Source: Oxyruncus cristatus (lineage: Eukaryota > Chordata > Aves > Passeriformes > Cotingidae). Taken from it: 64,000 nt of DNA. Positions 38,990-54,300 of the stretch are shown here, piece after piece. Location of the stretch: NCBI GenBank assembly GCA_013399855.1, contig VXAY01003830.1, positions 911,278-975,277 on the forward strand. The letters run 5' to 3'. The notes below the pieces were generated by a model. That model saw nothing but the letters and a program-made list of their open reading frames with translations, was not told where the DNA came from and did not search any database. Within the stretch, counting starts at the first letter, position 1, and every line of letters starts with the position of its first letter. A program made the translations under genes and the position numbers.

Positions 38990-41900
38990 ATACTATTTAT
39001 CAAGGAAACATGTCCCCAGGAACCCATCCAGTACTGAGAGACATGAAACCATAGGACAACCCCAGCGTTAAGGCTGCAATGTTCCCATCAGGGAATATGC
39101 CAAGGAAGAGCAGAGCTCTGAGCGGCTCAGGTGTTAAACAGGACTGCCAAGGTCTTGTTGAGCTGTGGAGGTGTTGCTGCTGCCAGATAAATGGGGATGT
39201 TACAAGAGGCGTTATCCTAGGTTACTTAATAATGGCAAGTTAAGCATGCTATTTACCTAATGGGGATTACTTATATGCAGGAAAAAAAAAGTTTAAAAAA
39301 GTATCACCAACTTGCTGCTTATCAACATAGTGATTTATTCCCCAAAATTAGTGATCTGTTTGAGTATTTTATAGGAGTCAAAGCAATGCTTCTGTTTACC
39401 AATATACTACAGAAATGGCCTAAAGGAAGGGCATCAGTGGATTCAGTAAGAAGAAAGTGCATGGTCTGGAAAGCTCCTTTTCACATGAAACAGGTTCAGT
39501 TCATTGCCCCAATGACATTTTTTTGTTCTGCTCGCTCAGCTTGTACAAAACATGCCGTTATACTTGGGCCCACAACCTGCTGAGGGGTAGAAGAGGGTCT
39601 GTCAGAACAAAAGTGATCAGTACTTTGTATGCATCTGCCAGTGGGGCTGGACGAGGGTAGATCATCCTGGTTCACATTGATCCCATCCTTTTCTTAATTA
39701 TAGCTTACTGTAGTAGTAGATTTTGACCTGCAGGACTCTGACAAGGAAAGGCCTTCTGTAATCTGCCACATCATTCACTTTTGACTAGGTTTACAAGTGC
39801 AGGCAAAGGGCACTTTGGCTGGGGGCTGCACTGGTTTTCCTGATGCTTGAGTGCTTGACTTCTCAAACATGGCAACATTTTTAAATATATTTTAATATAA
39901 GAGCTGGAACAGTTTCTCATTAAAATCCGCTGAAATTGCCCCTTTGCAGTGATGAATTTAATCCTTGAATTATTAATACCCACCAAGGAAATGCAGCAGA
40001 TTAATGTTATTTCTCCAAGTTAGTAATGCTGCTTGAAGAAGAAAGCACTAGGCTAACAGATAACAGACAGACGAAGGGCCGTAGACTTAGTTTGTGTGGC
40101 TGTTTTTTCAGTTCAGCAACAGCTGATTTCAATCACTTCTAAACAAACTTCTGAAGTATTTTCTACAACCAGCTAATGTCTCTATAAATATCTTCTGTTA
40201 AACTATGGACAGATTAATTTCCAGATTGAAAAGCTAAGCAGGGTTTGTTGAGGAGGCTGTTTCCGTCATCTGTCTATGACAAATAATTATCAATAAGGGA
40301 CAAAACGTTGCTTTGGAGCTCACCCAGTTGAATCCTGCCATGTGTTCTCTGTAGCTATAGAATACAGAACCACAGTGTCCTATATAGATTTGCAGCTCTG
40401 GAAAACTCTAGCAGCTTCACAATTAAACTGCCTGTCTTGTCAGGGGTTACTTTCTGACTCAAACCTTGAAACCAAGAATGCTCCAAACTTCAGGTTAAGA
40501 AGAGGAGAGTCTTTTGACCTTAATTCCCTTCGAGTGGAGCCCAAGAACCCATGCAGTGCATGTCTCCTTGGGCCAGAACATGTGCTTGGCCAGTGGACTG
40601 TCCTACAGAAGGAAGTGCTCCCCATCTTCATCCCATCAAAACCCATGGGAAATTGCACAAGATAATGCCCTTCTGAGTTAATCTCAGCTTTGTGGGGCAG
40701 CCCAGAGAGCTCCTGAGCTAAAGCACAGGCTTCTGGGAGCACTGGACATGCTTGTCCCTCAGATGTTTTCTGCCTGTCTGTGTGCCCATCCCACATGTCA
40801 CCCCAGCACCAGCTGAGCTGTGGGCAGGAGTTTCCCCTCAAAGCACACAACAGGCAACCCAAGGAAGATGGGGAACCAGGACTTAGGTGGCTGATGCAGG
40901 GCAAGGCTCAGAGCCCAGCTCGGTGGCAAACAGCCATGATCAGGGGTCTGTCACCTTTCACAGCCTGAAACCTGATGCTTGTATCATCCCCACAGGAAGA
41001 TTACCACTGGGAAAGGGAAAATGATGTAACACAGGCAACATCCTCCTGCAAACCCTTCACATTTTGCCCTGGCCCTCTCCCTCCCCTCCTGTGGCAACAG
41101 ACATAACAGCATAGGTTGGGCTTCCTGACTCAAATACATATTTCTTGACAGGTTTTGTTTTAAGCAGGACCTTTGAACTTATTTTCATAAAAGCTGATGT
41201 GGCTGTGAGTGTCATCATATGTTACATTTGAATTAAAGCTATGTCTTCGTTTGGTAAACAAAAACCTCCTTACAAATCCTGATGGGAACTACTGCAAGGA
41301 AGCTGGTGCATCGCACGTATCAACCAAGATGGAGAGAGCCTGCAAAACCCCAGCTCTGAACAAATGCCTCCTTTCAAATTTTCCGCTAGGAACTGTGGGT
41401 TTGCCATAGAACATGGCTCCTGACAAAGGAATTCATCCTTTAAAAAAACCTAAACCACTACTGGGACTAAGGTATGAGACAAAATGAAAGCATTTATATT
41501 TCTGTCTATCATAAATTCAAAATACATGGTGTTTTGAAAGTGCCATATCAAAATATAAAGGAATTGTTGAAATTTTGATTTATGCTACAGCTTTGGAACA
41601 TCTGCCTGTCAATGACTATATCATTATAAGCAGATGCTCTCTTCAAAGACTTAGACAACGTAGGGGGAGGAGATATTTCTTTTTCTCTCTCTCCATTGTG
41701 TTTGTGCATGTACACCCATATACAGCAATCCAGAGAAATTGCATTTGAAGAAAAATATGGAGCTATGTCACAACACCCTGGCATAATAAATATATATGTA
41801 AATATATATGTCTACAGCCATCCATTACGAATGAGCACTCTGGCAGAGTTTCATAACTTTATCACCATGCAATTCTCCTTGATTATACTGACAGTCCTAA

Positions 41901-44900
41901 TAAGTTCCAAAGACTTTGGCCTCCATTATATCCTGCAGCTGAAAAATTTTGGCAAGTAATAACTGAGCAGTAAGCTATACCTTACTTAAAAAAAAAAAAA
42001 TTGGCATAATACCCAGATATAAAAAAAAATAACATAGCAGCAGTGAAAGCTACATTTTGCTGGCAATCAGAGAGAGGTAGCAAAAATACAGTCTGTGTAT
42101 TTATCACCTTCTGTTTTCTTCTGTAAGACAATCCTCCTAGAAAGATAATAAATAAAATATATACCGGAACCTCCTTCTTTTCAAGCAGAAAATTATTGTA
42201 TACTTGAAAGCTGCTGTACACTGCTAGTAGATAGAATTTGCTCATATTGTCATTATCACAGAGTTATCTGAGGAATGCAGTGACTACCAAGCAGCAAGGA
42301 ACACATCTGGAGTATGTCTACGTAAAGAGTCCAAAAAACACATACCTTGATGCTCTGTGTCCAGAAGAAAACCTTAACTGTTGTTTACTAACCAACCTTT
42401 TACAAAAGGCACAGTTAAATGCTTCACTGATGAGGTCCTCACCAGGCTGTGATTTGTGGGTGACACCTAGCACCCAGGTGGTATTTACATCACCAGAAGT
42501 AATTTGGGGCCCTGATAAAGACTGCTGGCACTACATGCAAGAAAACTGAGTTTGGAGTTTGGTATTGTGACTCAGATTTGGTACAATGGGAAAGTAGAAG
42601 ACTATTTATACAAGAAGGGGAAAAAAACTACCCAGACAGGATCTCAAAATCACCTACAAATGAGACAAAGACATAATTGCTGTTGCTGGCAAGGGGCAAA
42701 CTGACTCACACTTCATTCGTGTGACTGCACTCTCTTCTGCAGGAGCAGGGTTTCTCATGAGAAGTAACTGAGTAAAGGAATAGCTAAATACAGGTCAGGA
42801 GGTTCTGGTTTTATCAATTTGGTATGGTGAATTATTATGCCTCTCTCCTTCATTAATGCAAATTGAAAGGCAATTTAAAGATTGACTTGATTACTTTCTG
42901 TATAAAAGTACATAAAATGTGCCTTTTTGTTTCCTCTCATAGAAAGGAAGGGCACAGGTCAGTGGGGGCTTCTGTGAAGCCAGGTGCATATGCATGTGCC
43001 ATATTCTCCTCCGCACCCATTTTTATGGATATCCTACCCAGCCAACATTTCGCAAATGAAACCCTTAATATATACAGTGTCACCCTTTCAACATTCCTGG
43101 AAAATGGTTTTTCTCTTCACATAGGCTTTTCATCTCTAGGCTTTTTGCACTCCATGAGCCTGCATGATACAAAATTCGGTCTACAGATGTAAAAATGTCC
43201 TCTGCTCTCTGAACTGTCCTAGCCTCTTGAGCAATAGGAAGGAGCCAGAAGCCAGGCTGCAACTCAGTCCCTGTTGAGACTCTTCAAATACTGACCAAAT
43301 TTATGCATAACCGAGCACTAAAATTTTAATAATCATTTCCTACAAAATCATTTCCATTTTATTCCAATCCAGTGCAACAGGCACCATTAAACGCCCTGGA
43401 AGTCTATCCAATAAAACAGTAACATTATTGCTTCTGTCTGAGTCATTTTTCCTGTGCACAGTGAAAAATAGTCTTGCTAAAAAGCCATTCAAAAGGTTCC
43501 AATTACTTCATCTTCTACACAGAAAGGTTAAAAACCACCTACCAAATTCTGATGTTTTTCAGCCAGCTATTACTATTGCTTTGTCTGTTCATAACACCAA
43601 TATAAAGAAACAGAAATTCCTGTTTCTGAGCCTCACCATGACACATATAAAACTGAACAGGCTGAAAGATTAAAATGAAAGCCTAAAGAAAAGATGCAGT
43701 ATAAATGGTCTATCCAAAAATACTTTAAAGATGGTTTCATAAAATGTCAACACATCCACATTTTTAAAAGATGATGAAAAGGTAAGTATCTAAAAGAGTT
43801 TGATTTATGATACATGGTATTATTCTGATGCCAAAAATGGATATTACTCATAAAAACAAGAATAAAAGGCACTTCCATACTTTTAAAGTGGTGTTTTATG
43901 TATAGTCATCCATCCTTCCGAAAGCAACTGTAACACATTGGGCTGAGAGACATTAAACCTGGAAAACCTATCAAATGGCTACAAGGTATTTTTTTAAAAA
44001 GTCAGATATTATGCTCTGCAGAGAGCAGTGAAAAATAATGACTTCAAATCGAATACCTGGCCCATGCAGTTAATGACATTTGTCTGTGTGCTGGCTTTGT
44101 ACAAAGTAAGGAGCATAAACAAAAAGAATAAAACAACAACAACAATATAAAAATAACCCCCTCAAAAATTCTGAAGCAAAATTGCAGATCTGAACACCCT
44201 GAGGGTCTGCAAAAGACAAACAGCCTAATCAACACCGATGAAGTAAAATTTCACCTTTCACTCACTGCAGGTCACTGGAAAGAACAACAAACCAAAATGA
44301 TGTTTATATCAGTTTTACATCCATCCAAAACACTCCATGGCTATGAAACCTGACCATGTAGGAGTTGGTGCAACTCCATGTCTTGGTCTTGTTACTGCTT
44401 TCCATGGGAGATGTTTTCTGCCTCCTGTGCCAAATGGACCTCAAATACCACTGAATCCCAATTTGATGTGTTCTGCACAACAGACAGGTGTATGTTTGTT
44501 GGACAAGAATTAAAAAAATATTGGTCTGCTGGAGCCCAGGCTTGTTTTGAAAGAGTCATACAAAGCAACTGTGCCCTAGGTCAGACATTTCCTTCCAAAT
44601 CACTGGGAGGCAGCAAAAGGGCGATGTCAAAAACACCTTGTCAATAATCACCCTTTGGACAAGATCAGTGTTTGAAGGGATTTCAGCCCATGGGCTGGAA
44701 TCTCTCCTCTAGACAAATTGCAAAAGGTAGTTGCAAATAATGTGGGATTTTTAGGCAAAAGCAACCGTCATCACCCTACAATCACTAAAGCAATACAGAA
44801 AGGGCTGAATTGTGGCTTCAGCATGGAAGAGGTGATCTTTATCGAGTGGCAAAAGGTTTAAGGAAACCAGGTGGACCATACTATACACACTGTGGCCAAT

Positions 44901-47900
44901 GCTGGCTGTCTGCTAACAGATAAGATTTTCAGTCACATAATGGTTGAACAGAGAAACTGGAAACACTGAAATCTAAATTAGACAGAAAAAACTCACAGTC
45001 TAAAGTTGCTTGATGTCTCTCCAGCTTCAGACAAACTTAATATCTTTGTTAGAAGGGGAAGGTTAAACAAAGTGACACCTCCTGGATGGGAAGAGGATTT
45101 TACCATTTCTCCAGCATGGCCCAGCTGCAGATTTCCTTCCCCTTCCTCTCTGTTTTGGGCAGAATGCCTTCTGCTTGCAGTACCTCATCAACAGGTCCAG
45201 CCCAAAGGTACATCCCTGATTTATCAGTTCAGCACCTCTTTTCACATTTCACTGGAAAATGAGCATGCCAGATAAGGACTAATTTCTTCCAGATGTCAGG
45301 AACTGTACATGAACACATCCTTGCACAGAGAGGTGATATTATGTGATGGGAATACTCTGGGACAACTAGAAACAGAAAAAGGTCTTCTTTTAGAGGGCAG
45401 TGTTTAACTCTCCGTCAAGAAACTGTAGGTATTTAATGTCTGCAGAACTCCCTGCTCTAAGTATACCATCCAGAATTCGTCAAGATAAAGAAAGTCTTGT
45501 GAACATTTCAGAAATATGGTCTGTGTGTCGAAGAATGAAATCCAGCTTGGTCCTAGAGTTTGTCCTGTCCAGCTCAAAGGGAGTGTCTTTCCCGCTTGCA
45601 GCTTCCCCTAAAGGAAGTGGTTGCACCTCACCTCGAGAGGTATCAACTCAGAATTCCTACCTGTGGGGACAGAAGTGAAGAGGCACCCTTTGTGTTGCAG
45701 CTACAAACTCCAAGTTACACATGTAGGGCATTTTCTAGACACAAGGTGTTTTCTCGTCTCCTTGCCACTACAACAAAACAAATACACCCTTTGTTTCAAA
45801 GTCCAACTGTGCTACATGCACATGATTGAATGACTGCTGCCATAGTAGTGGTTTATGACTTACTACATTTAGCCTGGTTCTTTGGAGCTGTGCTAATATA
45901 TATTATTCTGCTTCGCATGAGAGTTAGTCTGGTTTTGATTAGGCTTGTAGAAAGCTGTCAGAAAGTCAGACTTGAGCAAATAAGCCCCTGTAGGTTCACT
46001 TGGAAAAGCCCATAAAATGTCTGCTGTTCATTTAAATTACGCTCAGAAAGAAACACAAACCTGAAGACTGCCAGTGTTTATGCATTTGTTTAAGAATTTT
46101 TTTCTTGTGGGGCACAGAAGGCTGTGAGAGAAGTTATTCTGGGAATGAGTCTAGTCAGAGTGCAGCCGTGGGCCCAGACCCTCATTCCTGCACACAAAGC
46201 AAAGGAAAAACGGGCTTGTGCAGGCACCCTGAGCTGTAATACAGCCAGTATAAATCCCTCCCTTGAAAACAAAGCCCAGCAGTGGAGGAGCAGTACAACT
46301 ACTTTGCAGTCATTTCTGAAACCATTAGATTGTGGCAGTGGCCTAGAGCAAGTTCTGAGAATACTTATATGTAGCTTGCTTAACTGCAGTTTTTCTACAC
46401 ATCTCTGAGCTTCAGTGGAGGAAATCTGCCTGGGCTGCCACCCAAATGGCAAGGCAAGATTTCTCATGGAACTTGAGCTCCTCCAGGTGTGTCTCAGGTC
46501 TTCCCATGGGGCTGCCATCCCTGGAACATGGTCCCTGTCCTACACTCAGAGGCCCCCATATGCAGTAGCATTTTGCTCTGCTTGGAATGGATATACCAAC
46601 CAGCCCCTTTATCTTGTACTGTACTTTTATCTTAAGTGCTCACTGGTTTATATATTCATGCTTTAGCTGCCAGGGGTGAGTTCTGCAGCCCCAGCCTAGA
46701 TGATAACATTGCTCCGTCATTTTCAACTCTCACTCTGTACTGTCTGAAACGCTGCTTACAGTTGGGTTTACTTAGGAGGTACTGCCTGAGCCCCTGCCTC
46801 CGTTGTTTCTGAGCCAAGCAGGCTGGCTGCTCCCTGCCCCTCTCCTTTTCGTGCGTGCACGTGGGGATCTTCAGCGCTCCCACACCCACTCACTCATTCT
46901 CCATATGAAGTTAATAGGTTCAAAACTTCACGTTGCTCCATCTCATCTGGGTCCCACAGGCTCCAGGGCATCCCTTCCCCATGTGTGGATCCATGCCTGT
47001 CCTCCAGACCCTTCATCCAGGCACTTGCCTGCATGTTTTCACACACAGCACTGTCTCTCAGGTTTTGGGGTCATATCTCCTAATGCTGGACTGCCATAAA
47101 TCCAGCATTGCCTCCCAAAGCCTCTGGTTGCATGTTTTTTCCTGGGGGATTCACACAAGCACTGCACACATGTTCACACGTGTTTTGTCTGCTGCTTCTG
47201 CTCGGCGCTTTCTCAACATGCTTTTGGCCTCCCAAGCTGGGACATAGGACAGGCACATCCTCTGAGGTCCCTGAGGGTGCAGAGACTCCCCCACGACCTC
47301 CACCTGCTGCTAGTTCCCACCTCTCCAGGGAAGAGTGTACCCCATCCTGCACAAGTGTCCGGGCCTCAAGGCTGTCACTCAAGGGGGCAGAAAGGACAGA
47401 CTTCCCCAGGATTTTTACAACTGCTAATTCTTTAACAGGCTGAGAAATAAGTAGATCTAAACACAGCTTGGAGGCCCTGCACACCTGTGTCTTCAACTAC
47501 TCTGGATCAGCATTTAAGCTTCCAGCAGGGAAATTCGTACCTTGGACCCCAGAGGGAGGGAATTTCTCTTTCCTGTCTCTTTTCTTCTATCTGGCCATCC
47601 ACTCACATGCTTACAGAGATTCACCTAAGCTACCAGAAGAACATCCCTTGATGCCCACTGCAGGGGCCAGGGGACAGTTTGGAAGTCTCTCAGTATTGAA
47701 ACTTTCTATTAATTTTTCTTCTCACTGTTAGCAGGAAGGTGGGAAAGCACTGGCCTGCACAGCAGAGCAAGCAACAGGTGCTGTCCTCATTTCAATCTGA
47801 ACCCTCCCTCCTACCATATCAGGGTCAGGCTGCATTTGGCTGAACACACTCACGCTAATTGCAGAAAGCAGTTAACAGGCACAAAGAATTATGTGTATCT

Positions 47901-49891
47901 TATCTAGTGCTGGCATTTTATTAATTGTTCCCAAAGACTGAAGCTTTTCAGACTTTCATTCTAATTAGAAGGAAGAGTTGCCAAAAGCAATTTCTCCCAG
48001 GCAACTTTCACCACTTGTTGAAGTATTCATTTATCTGATATTGTTACAAGGACGGGTGAAAAAAATAAATAAACTATAAGAACAGCCCATCTATTCAGGT
48101 TCTGGGAAGTCTCCTAGACAGCAGCTGGAGGGGAAGAGCTTGCCTTGTGAAAAACCTTCTGTCCTTGGCCCAGCTGAATCTCCCAAGCAGCTTTGTTCCC
48201 TGCATGCACTCTGTGCGTACGGGAGATAAGGAGGAAGCTACCTTTAAGCCTGTTCAAAAATTAGAGAAAAGTGTACGATTACCTTCAGCAACATTTAAAG
48301 GCCCACTTACATTTCCAGGGTGACTTAGGGAGACTTTTAGTGTAAACTGCCTTTTGATCATATCGCCTCTAATCCTCCCTCCCTGCTTCTATTGCTCATA
48401 GGAATTTGTGCATGTAAACACTCCTCCGGATGCCTGGGTTGTTTTTGTTTATACTAAATGACAGAGCAGTTCAAACTGCACCATACTCAGGCAGAGATAG
48501 CAACTGATGCTGTGCAACAGGAGGGTGGATGGATCCACAGCTGTCTCATGGGACTAGGGAAGAACATTGCACCTAGCAGTGATAATGATAAGGCTGCATC
48601 TGCTTTGCAGACACATCATCTGTGAAATCCAGCCCTACTGCACATGAAGAGGTAAGAAACTGTCCCTGACCCAAAGATTTTAGTCTGCAAGAGGCAAGGA
48701 GCTGTACAGTAGATGAAATATGGAGGAAGAACCATGGGGACAATCACCACATCCTGTGGTGCACAGAGATTTAGATACATTAACAGGATCTTTCAGTGGC
48801 AGAGGCAGCCCCATACATGTTGACTGCTTGGCTCTTACTGGTTGCATGATTCAGACAAGAAGCAATGGCACCAAACCATCCCTAGCCTGGGAAAAGTCTC
48901 ATCCAGTGAAGGGAACAGATTTCAAAGCTCTGGATAACCCAGGACTTACAGATAAACAGCACAAATCCAGAAGCATGGCAGAAAATACTGTCACAGGGGT
49001 ATTTTGTCTTTGACAAGTGCTATACATGTATTGTAGAGATGCCTATTATGGCTCTTGGCAAATCTAAGAGGCAGGCAAATATGACTGAAAAAAAAGTATT
49101 TCTCAAGAAATGAGAGCTATGTTACTAATCAATCAAAAAGGCAAGGAGTTAGACAACTTATAAAATATTTTCAGTTTTATTTAAAGCTCTTTCTGCAAAC
49201 CATCACGTACACAAATTGTTTTTCTTTCATGAAAATTTCTAGTATCTCATTCTGCTAATACTGACAGACCTGTCCCTTGAATGGTACCCTATACTTCAAC
49301 AAGTTTATAGTGGTACTCTTAGCTTCTATTTCTTCTCTTGGCATTCTTTTTCTTCTATTTCTTCTTCTTTATTTGGAAACCTCACTTTGGGAAACAGGTT
49401 TTAAAAGTTCAGTTTTAACTTTGCAGTTGAAACAAAAACCTTCCTTATCTATTCTTAAGACAATAGTGCCATCTCCTGGAAAACATTCTGCTTCGTGCAA
49501 AGGAGCCCAGAGCCTCTCTTCACCCAAACAACTCCTCAAGAAATATAGAGGATTTTTTTCTTTTTTTTTCAAGTTGGCTCCCTCAGTTAACAAATAAACT
49601 TTCAATTAAAATGCCCACTAGCCTTTTCTGGGCACTGTGGTAAGGTTTCGTAAGGTTTTTGCTCTGCTTCAACGTGCTCTGCTACAACACATGGCCTGAG
49701 CACCCTGTTTTGAGTACAGCCCAGGGGAGCCCAAGTCCTGCACTCTGACAGGAAGCTCCAATGGCCAGGAGGGAGAGCATGTAGCCCAACTCCACCACTG
49801 CAGGCAGAGCAATGCTACTCTGCGTTTCTGCGTCATCCAGCAAGAACAGCCTCACTGTCCAAGTCCATGCCATGAGCCCTTAGTTCTGCTG

Positions 49892-49904
49892 CACACACAC
49901 ACAC
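49892..49904. repeat. Short (CA)n microsatellite
   Basis: Six to seven CA units, uninterrupted. Confidence 0.8.
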
Positions 49905-50641
49905 TCAATTGCCAGTACCATCTTAGCCCTGCTTCTCCTGTCAACATTTTCTGATCATTTAATATGATTTTGTGCCTCTTTAGTTTTTTTATGGCTTTTT
50001 CCTTCAGTCTCCGCAAAGCCAAGACACAAAAAGCATCTCACAAACCAGAGAACACTATAATCCTTTTTACATTTAAAATGCCATCTGTCTCACAGAGGCA
50101 AAACAATGAAGATGCATCTGTTTCTTCCACAAGCAGTGGAAGAAGTGTGCCAGAAACAAGGCCCTTTCATCTAGCAAGCTCCACGTGCACGGCTCCTTGC
50201 TGAAGGTGAAAACTAATTGATCCAAATCATCCTCCTTTTGCACAAGGCAGGTTTAAACAGAAACAGACTGCCTGCTTCAGACTCCAGCCTTTTCTGCAAA
50301 GCTTCTCCTCCTACCACCATGATGGTGTTCTGTGACTCCTCAAAGGCTTTATGGGCTCTCTCATCAAAATCACAGGAGGCTGTAACCCCATCTGGGCTCT
50401 GGTCAATCCTCTTCTACGTAAGCAAGTAAAGGTCATCTCAGCACAGTTCTTTGTGCTAGATCCCCGATAAAGGTGGTGAGTTATGGAGCCATCAGATAGA
50501 TAGATATTAACCAGAAATAGGAATTATATAGGATTCTGTATTCACAGCAAGTTTCCTTTTGCAGTCTGCACTCAGTGGTTCAAGATATGCTCAAGAATGA
50601 ATGTCAGGCTGCTACTTCCATTATGCTTTTTGTTCAGCATT

Positions 50642-51335
50642 ACAGAATCACAGAACCACAGAATTAGCCATGTTGGAAGGGACCCACAAGGATTGAGTCC
50701 AGCTCCTGGCCCTGCACAGGACCATAACTAAGAAACACACCATGTGCCCAAGAGTATCATCCAAATGCTTATTGAACTGTCAGGCTTGGTGCTGTGATCA
50801 CTTCCCTGAGGAGCCTGTTCCAGTCCCCAGCCACCCTCTGGGTGAAGAACCTTTTTCTGATTTCCAGTCTAAACCTTCCCTGACACAATTTCAGGCCATT
50901 CCCCTTGGATCCTGTCACTGGTCACCACAGAGAAGAAGTGTCTGCCCCTCCTCTTTCCCTCACAAGGAAGTTGTAGACTGTGATGAGGTCTTCCCTCGGT
51001 ATCCTCTTCTCCAGGCTGAACACACCAAGTGCCCTCAGCCACTTCTAATACGGCTTCCCCTCAAGGCCCTTCACCATCTTTGTTGCCCTCCTTGGGATGC
51101 TCTCTAACAGCTTAACATCTTTCTTACACTGTGGTGCCCAAAACTGCACACAATAGTCAAGGTGAGGCCACATCAGTGCAGAGCAGAGTGGGACAATCCC
51201 CTCCCTCGACTGGCTGGCGATGCTTTGCCTTCAGGACACGATTGGCCCTCCTGGCTGCCAGGGCACTTCTGACTCGTATTCAACTTGCCAGTGACCAGGA
51301 CCCCCAGATCCCTCTCCACGGCACTGCTTTCCAGT
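50642..51335 (-). mobile_element. CR1 LINE fragment, distinct 3' UTR subfamily
   Basis: The plus strand begins ACAGAATCACAGAACCACAG, the reverse complement of a variant CR1 tail. The 3' UTR follows in reverse: TGTTGGAAGGGACCCACAAG, TGAGGAGCCTGTTCCAGTCC and GGGTGAAGAACCTTTTTCTG. ORF2-side phrases come after that: CAGGCTGAACACACCAAGTG, TGGTGCCCAAAACTGCACAC and GACCAGGACCCCCAGATCCC. The tail and 3' UTR differ clearly from the copies at 34178 and 54716, so it belongs to another CR1 subfamily. It is truncated at its 5' end near 51335. Confidence 0.93.
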
Positions 51336-54300
51336 TTCGAGGTACTAGTTTAAAATACACCGTTCATTCAGCCTAATCAAAATGGATACATTATTTAGAT
51401 TGCAGTTAGTCATTCCTGAAATTTGCATCTGGGAGAGAAAAATACATGCTACTAACTGGTATTAATCTACTGAAAACAGTTACATTCAAAATTTCATACA
51501 CATTTCGTTCATTTAACAGCTGAATTATTTGAAAACAGTACTACTTTAAGTCACAAGTTCTTCAGGGTGAGCAATACACCCTACAGTGTCTGGAAATGAA
51601 AATAATAATCATATTTCTATCTTAAAGGACTGGGACAGCTCTATCTGAGTCTGGTTTTAGTTGGGTAGATTTCCACCCAAATTACAGCAGCACGAAGAAA
51701 TAATTGAGTTTCCTTTTCTGAGCACAGGTGTGATGTTCAGGATAAAGCTGAAGGCCTAACAGTGTGCCCTGGGGAGAACTTTGCACTGAACAAGCTAATA
51801 GTTCACACACCCTCATGTGAGAAACTCACCTCAGCCTGAAAAGTAAATCATACACTTGTGATGTGTAAAGACTTTAAAGACTTTTGAAGAACACAAAACT
51901 CAATTTCTGATTGAGGCATAAAATCATGCATAAAGGTTTCTGAAGAGGCACAGATTTTCATTTCTTTAATACAAATTTAAACTATTTAATGGTGCAGTAA
52001 GAAAATCACTGTGTGTTTAGCACCAATTAAAAATGGCTGATAAAGCTGAAAGACAGTATTTAATTCTGATGGAACTTTTATGGGATGATAAACTTTTGCA
52101 GTACATAATGTAATATAAAAGTAAAGTTAAAAGTATCCAATCCTAGAAGATGTACAGGCATATATCTTCCAGGGAGCATTTTAATAATTTTTGTCCTTCA
52201 CATTTACTTTCTTCAGGCTGTGGAGTATTTTTGCTTTAACTTACCACTCATTTCCAAAGCCTCCTACAAGACTGAACCAGCATCACAGCTCACTGCCAGT
52301 GAGATTAGGTGGGAGGACTCCACCAACCTGCTGCTATCAACTTTGTCTCCTATGCTGGGATAATCTAGTTAAGACAATTTCTGAAGTTAAATCTTCACTG
52401 TGCAGCAGCAAATTTAGCTGAGCCATCCTCATCATCTGCTAGCTCTGCACAATGTTTGAGCTGCAAACACTGAAGAGCAAAGACTGAAGATATTTTCATT
52501 ACATTGTATTTTCCCTGAAATAGGTGTTAAATATCCACATGTTTAGACTGACTCTGAGACAGCTTTGAATTGAGACAGACAACATCAGCCTTCAAAGGGC
52601 TGACACGCAGGATAAATTCTCCAGCAATCCCAAAATCTCTCACAAACATGTTCTACATTAACACCTTAGCCCAAAGGAGGTACTTTTTTTACATCCATGC
52701 AGTCTCACTTCTGCCAGTCCAATCTGGAAAGAGTTTAAATTGGCTCAAAATTTAGCCTTCTTTTTCCTGGTATTAACACTTTGACCATGATCATACCATT
52801 CAGAAACTATTTTGTAGCACAATTCTTACTGGCTTTTTGATATCTATTAGAATTCACCCTTATTGTTTCTACTTTGCTGTATTTCCAAATGTGACATTAT
52901 CCAGGGTTGTGATTTAGAGGGGAAGAAAAATCTTACTTAAGATAAACTAGAAAGTCATTGATTTCACATTCATGATCTGTTCTTTTATAGGGTCTTACAA
53001 GCAATTGCAGAAGTCCCTTTTTATAAGTTATTTTGCATTTTCAGGTTAATGCCATATAATATTTATTGGTATGCATTCTCTGCACTGCTGAGAATAAAAT
53101 GCAGCACAGGAGCTGTTAGCATCTAACTTGACATCAAAAGCAATCTTCTATCTGACCTATAGATTTAATTGGCTATAAATAAGCAGTGCAGGCAACCAGT
53201 ACAAAACAATATATGCAAAAAACCCCAGACTATTGGCTGTGGAGTACAACTGAGAGGAGTAAGGTTTGTTTAGCTGTTACCATGCTGTGGACTGAGTTTC
53301 TATTTTTCTGAAAATGGTTTGCTCTGCTTTGAAATATCATGAAAAAAAATAATCCTCGAGCTGTTTTCTCACTACCAAAACAAGTTGCTGGCTGCCATTT
53401 CATTGGTTTTCTCTTTTACTTTGAGACTCATTCTCAATGTACTTGCTGGGGGAGTAAGATGAGATGGTCCACCAAGCACCACGAATTTGTATTACAGCAA
53501 TTTTAGATCTTTGAGAATACTAGTTCCTGGTGGCATCACCAGTGTGTGCAAATCTGGAACTATGCTGCCTCTCATGCTTTTCAAGAAAAACATACACCCT
53601 TCATGTAGTCTGAGCTTTCTCATAGTTGGTATGGAAACAGGTTTTCCGTAACACAGACATGTCTTGGTAATTATATGTGGAAGACAAATATACACCCATT
53701 TTTTTTTTTTTAAACTACATCTCTTTGGCCTTTGGTAATTATAAGGTTTTGAGAAAATCTTCCATTTTTTGCTCAAAACCATACTTGGGATATCTAATTT
53801 TCTTCTGTTACCACACAAGTTGCAGGTGCTCAGTTTTTCCAGAACTGTGGTGGGTTTAGTCATGAGATCAGTGCTGAAATATGGAAGTTTACTTCAAGAT
53901 CCATAGCTGTGACCAACAGACTCTTAGAAGAGGAATATTGATTTTCATTTTCTCTTGTGACTCTTAGATAACAACAAAGTACACCACATATGTGCGTGTG
54001 CCATTGTGCCCCCTTAGTTCAGTCAGAGTAGGTCTGTGAGTAACTCCCTATGTACAGGACCTCTTTTTGCTCTTGTTGGTTACTAATGGGCCTTATTCCA
54101 ATGAAAATACATCAGTAGAACTGGAGTCAACTCATGGGAACCAATGCTGAAGTCTGCCTGAAATATGATCCTGTGCCAAAGAGCCTTATGCCAAAATCTT
54201 AAGCCACACAAGTAGAGAAGAAGTGTATGGATGTGTAAATCTGCATAAGATTCCTGGAAAGGGATCACAAAATCTTATCCTGTAACCTAATTTCAAGGAC

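Larger units (their letters stand above)
35001..50641. other. Intergenic, no gene recognised
   Basis: No transposon, RNA gene or exon was recognised in this 15.6 kb. Small repeats are a 20-base tandem at 37901-37948, a G12 run at 38171-38182, an 18-base tandem at 38954-38989, a 13-base A run at 41988-42000 and a (CA) run at 49892-49904. Open frames up to 154 codons (40440-40904, minus) occur in GC-richer patches (40440-40970, 46090-47500) without recognisable homology. Confidence 0.5.

Noticed and set aside
40440..40904. 154-codon minus-strand open frame
   Set aside because: GC-richer patch, no recognisable protein similarity, no exon architecture, overlapping frames on both strands.
53492..53863. 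123-codon minus-strand open frame
   Set aside because: No recognisable homology or gene context; the length is compatible with chance in 64 kb.
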